From contig JBNJEM010000365.1 in NCBI GenBank assembly GCA_051745935.1, positions 1 to 7,915 on the forward strand: 7,915 nucleotides of DNA, in the 5' to 3' direction. A model generated the notes under the pieces. That model worked only from the letters and a program-made list of their open reading frames with translations, was not told the DNA's origin and ran no database searches. Source of the stretch: JBNJEM01 sp051745935 (GTDB lineage Bacteria; Planctomycetota; Planctomycetia; Pirellulales; Pirellulaceae). A program made the position numbers and the translations under genes. This document shows, piece after piece, positions 5,724 through 7,915 of the stretch (the stretch's first letter is position 1; the number at the start of each line of letters is the position of its first letter).

Positions 5724-7673
5724 ATGACGTATAGCATCGGCAACTTCCCTTGGCGGCGATGTGCTCCTCTGTTCTTTTTCGTCCTCATCGGCGTGGGGCT
5801 GTTGAGTGTGGCCGCGCCCACGACCCACGCCGCCGATCCACCGCGCATGAAACGAGCGGATGCGTTTCTCGGCGTCCACTTCGATTTCCATGCCGGCGAG
5901 GACTGCAATCAGGTCGGAGCACGAACCACGCCGGAGATGGTTGAGCTGGTGATTGACAAAGTAAACCCCGACTACATCCAGATCGACTGCAAGGGGCATC
6001 GCGGGTATTCAAGTTATCCGACCAAAGTGGGAAACCCGGCTCCTGGCTTTGTCGGCGATCCGCTGAAAACATGGCGACAGGTAACGCGTGAACGAGGGGT
6101 AGCATTGTTCATGCACTACTCGGGGGTTTGGGATTATCATGCCGTTGCCACGCATCCGGAATGGGCAGCAGTGAAGGCGAACGGCGAACCTCACCGTAAA
6201 GCGACCTCGGTATTCGGCCCCTACGTCGACGAGCTTATGATCCCCCAGCTGCGCGAATTGGCCGGCGAATACAAGGTGGACGGTGTTTGGGTTGACGGAG
6301 ACTGCTGGGGCACCGTGCCTGATTACGGTGAAAAGGCAGTCCGCCAATTCTGCCAGCAGTCCGGCGCGAAGTCCGCTCCACGCAGCCCCGACGATCCCTA
6401 TTGGCATGAGTGGATGAGTTTTCACCGAGAGGGATATCGTCGTTACTTACGTCACTACGTGAACGAGTTGAAGGCATCGCACCCCGATTTTCAGGTCATC
6501 AGCAATTGGGCGTTCAGCGATCACATGCCCGAACCGGTGTCGGCTGACGTCGCGAGTCTTTCCGGTGACTTTTCGCCCGATAACAGTGTCAACTCCGCTC
6601 GCTTCGCCGGTCGCTGCCTCGAGGACCAAGGCGTTCCGTGGGACTTGATGTCGTGGTCGTTCAGTCGCAAAACACGAAAACAGAAACCGGCCATTCAATT
6701 GATGCAGGAAGCGTCCGTGGTGCTGGCCTTGGGCGCGGGCTATCAAGCGTATTTTAAGCAAGACCGAGACGGGGCGATCCGCAACCCGGAAGAGATGGAC
6801 GTGATGGCGAAGGTGGCTCAATTCTGCCGGGACCGGCAGCCCTATTGCCATCGCTCAGTCGCTGTTCCACAGATCGCGCTGCTCTATTCAACCGCTGGTC
6901 ACTATCGCGAATCACCACGACTCTTCCATTGGGCCGGAAGCCACGGCGTCACGGTGTTGCGCAAAGCGCTCACCCAAATCCTGCAACACCAGTACGGCGT
7001 CCAAATCGTGAGTGAACACCATTTGAGAGGCAAAATGGACAGGTGGCCCGTGATCATTGTGCCGGGCTGGAAATATATTTCAGGCGGTTGGATTTTTCGG
7101 GGTGGAAAGCTGCCCGACGCAAGCCGTCCTCCCGTTGGTCGGACTCGCGGCGGAGAAAGTCATCCGCGACCGGTATATTTAGAACCCGACTTCCGTGACG
7201 AACTGGCGCGCTATGCCAAATCGGGTGGCCGCTTGCTGCTCATCGGTCCCGGTCCGGCTGAGCTCTTCGAAGAGGAACTGAACAACATCGGGTCCATAGT
7301 GACTGTCGACGAGATCGATGACACGTTCTCCAGCGTCATCGAAAACGTTTTTCCCACACCCGTTGTTGAAGTCGGTGGATCGAGGCATGTGGATGTCAGT
7401 CCGCGGAGGCTGAACGGCCAACTTTCGATACACCTGGTCAATACATCTGGACCGCACGCCAACGCGCCGGACGGCGGGATCCACGAAATCGATCCTGTCG
7501 GTCCCCTGACCGTCTCCATCCGCCTAAAACAAGCCCCCGAATCGATTACCATGCAACCGAATGGTCAACCGCTCGACATGACCTGGAACGATGGCCAAGC
7601 GACTGTTACGGTCGAGAAGGTTGATTTGTATTCGATTCTGATGGTGGAATCAGCCGTGAGCGATGAGCAATGA
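5724..7673 (+). CDS. Secreted glycoside-hydrolase-like protein (GH29/GHL6-like TIM barrel with C-terminal domains)
   Basis: 649 residues. Residues 1-36 are a Sec signal peptide: WRR, a long hydrophobic core (16-31), and probable cleavage THA|AD. Residues 45 to about 400 look like a TIM barrel of the alpha-L-fucosidase/GHL6 group: DAFLGVHFDFHAGEDC (46-61), DYIQIDCKGHRGYSSYPTKVG (83-103), HPEW (144-147), then VDGVWVDGDCW (185-195), which resembles the GH29 nucleophile strand and makes Asp191 the candidate nucleophile. LSGDF (279-283) and VPWDLMSWSF (304-313) are further conserved-looking barrel segments; the acid/base residue is not assignable. Residues about 410-540 resemble a beta-galactosidase trimerization/GATase-like domain (RYAKSGGRLLLIGP near 495-508), and about 545-640 a beta-sandwich ending LYSILMVE. 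Residues 452-485 look like an insertion. Expected to act on extracellular or periplasmic glycans; the substrate is unknown. It is transcribed divergently from the propeller operon. Confidence 0.75.
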   Translation: MTYSIGNFPWRRCAPLFFFVLIGVGLLSVAAPTTHAADPPRMKRADAFLGVHFDFHAGEDCNQVGARTTPEMVELVIDKVNPDYIQIDCKGHRGYSSYPTKVGNPAPGFVGDPLKTWRQVTRERGVALFMHYSGVWDYHAVATHPEWAAVKANGEPHRKATSVFGPYVDELMIPQLRELAGEYKVDGVWVDGDCWGTVPDYGEKAVRQFCQQSGAKSAPRSPDDPYWHEWMSFHREGYRRYLRHYVNELKASHPDFQVISNWAFSDHMPEPVSADVASLSGDFSPDNSVNSARFAGRCLEDQGVPWDLMSWSFSRKTRKQKPAIQLMQEASVVLALGAGYQAYFKQDRDGAIRNPEEMDVMAKVAQFCRDRQPYCHRSVAVPQIALLYSTAGHYRESPRLFHWAGSHGVTVLRKALTQILQHQYGVQIVSEHHLRGKMDRWPVIIVPGWKYISGGWIFRGGKLPDASRPPVGRTRGGESHPRPVYLEPDFRDELARYAKSGGRLLLIGPGPAELFEEELNNIGSIVTVDEIDDTFSSVIENVFPTPVVEVGGSRHVDVSPRRLNGQLSIHLVNTSGPHANAPDGGIHEIDPVGPLTVSIRLKQAPESITMQPNGQPLDMTWNDGQATVTVEKVDLYSILMVESAVSDEQ

Positions 7674-7827
7674 CGGCGAGGACGTAGGCCATTTCGACTC
7701 GTGCTACCTGGCCGATCCCGACGAGATCCTGTTTTGCTCGACCGCCGTGTACCAAGGGCTGTCTTGCGAGTACGGCTCGCGGCGAATGGCCTGTCTTTAC
7801 CCCAACGTTGCAAAAAGGAATGCGTAG
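7663..7827 (+). pseudogene. Remnant of an HZS-alpha-like (hydrazine synthase alpha-related, PF18582-type) gene
   Basis: The frame starting at ATG 7663 overlaps the end of the glycoside-hydrolase-like gene by 11 bases and stops after 54 codons. From residue 7 on it reads DVGHFDSCYLADPDEILFC, followed by STAVYQGLSCEYG and RRMACLYPNV. This fits the pattern F-D-x-C-Y-L...I-x-F-x-S-T-A-x-x-x-G-x-x-C-x-Y-G known from the large planctomycete proteins related to hydrazine synthase alpha (beta-propeller-like, several hundred residues). Only some 43 codons of that block survive: the upstream propeller blades are absent and the TAG stop at 7825-7827 lies inside the first copy of the 40-bp tandem repeat. 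No ribosome binding site of note precedes the ATG. The remainder might resume beyond the right edge. Recognition is from memory of the family. Confidence 0.55.
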
Positions 7828-7915
7828 GACGGGTCTCCAGGCCCGTCTATCACAGTGGAATGCGTAGGACGGGTCTCCAGGCCCGTCTATCACAGTGGAA
7901 TGCGTAGGACGGGTC
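7817..7915. repeat. 40-bp perfect tandem repeat with an internal hairpin, at least 2.5 copies
   Basis: Copy 1 spans 7817-7856, copy 2 spans 7857-7896, and a 19-base partial copy 7897-7915 is cut by the window edge; all are identical. Each unit begins GGAATGCGTAG and ends TATCACAGT. Inside, GACGGG and CCCGTC form a perfect 6-bp stem around an 8-base loop (7828-7833 and 7842-7847 in copy 1; 7868-7873 and 7882-7887 in copy 2). There are no spacers, so it is not a CRISPR. Hairpin units of this GACGGGTCTCCAGGCCCGTC kind are, from memory, dispersed in planctomycete and verrucomicrobial genomes, like REP elements. Confidence 0.92.

Noticed and set aside
7663..7827. Evidence for anammox metabolism
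   Set aside because: HZS-alpha-like domains occur in many planctomycete proteins unrelated to hydrazine synthesis, and no other anammox gene is present.
7701..7907. Open frame that runs through the tandem repeat
   Set aside because: Its C-terminal half is translated repeat, and its N-terminal half is out of frame with the HZS-alpha-like remnant, so it is a spurious frame.
7817..7915. Possible CRISPR array at the right end
   Set aside because: The 40-bp units are perfectly tandem with no spacers between them.

Overview
The window reads as a piece of a large, moderately GC-rich genome from the Planctomycetota or a neighbouring phylum (Verrucomicrobiota and Hydrogenedentota are possible). The evidence is the gene content: an ECF sigma factor of the PF07638/TIGR02999 kind, a signal-bearing Gfo/Idh/MocA protein of the planctomycete type, a methyltransferase plus PQQ-like beta-propeller fusion, a secreted glycoside-hydrolase-like protein, a fragment resembling the hydrazine-synthase-alpha-like family (a family known in planctomycetes that does not itself imply anammox), and intergenic repeats of a style I associate with these phyla. 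Assignments come from reading motifs, not from a database search.

Layout. Positions 1-269 (minus) hold the N-terminal 89 residues of the sigma factor, cut by the left edge. Positions 270-698 hold no gene I can support. Positions 699-5283 (minus) are a two-gene operon: a 1064-residue exported methyltransferase/beta-propeller fusion comes first, and one base after its stop codon starts a 462-residue Gfo/Idh/MocA-like protein. Positions 5284-5723 are the divergent intergenic region, with a perfect short palindrome and a repeat-like AT-rich stretch. Positions 5724-7673 (plus) encode a 649-residue secreted TIM-barrel glycoside-hydrolase-like protein. Positions 7663-7827 hold a short broken remnant of an HZS-alpha-like gene, whose stop codon lies inside a 40-bp perfect tandem repeat that fills 7817-7915 and runs off the right edge.

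How it fits together. All three complete genes carry export-type N-termini, and their families are typical of the polysaccharide- and sugar-processing gene sets of planctomycetes. A divergent pair of transcription units sharing one control region suggests co-regulated extracytoplasmic carbohydrate metabolism, but no substrate can be named.

The most unusual points are: (1) the Gfo/Idh/MocA protein keeps its nucleotide-binding glycine motif but has replaced the lysine of EKP and the Asp and His of the GDMGCH-type motif, so it may not be an oxidoreductase; (2) a SAM-methyltransferase domain with intact motifs sits directly behind an export signal; (3) an apparent 102-bp in-frame insertion lies in a conserved part of the glycoside-hydrolase-like gene, bounded by 7-bp direct repeats; (4) the tandem repeat has apparently truncated the HZS-alpha-like remnant.
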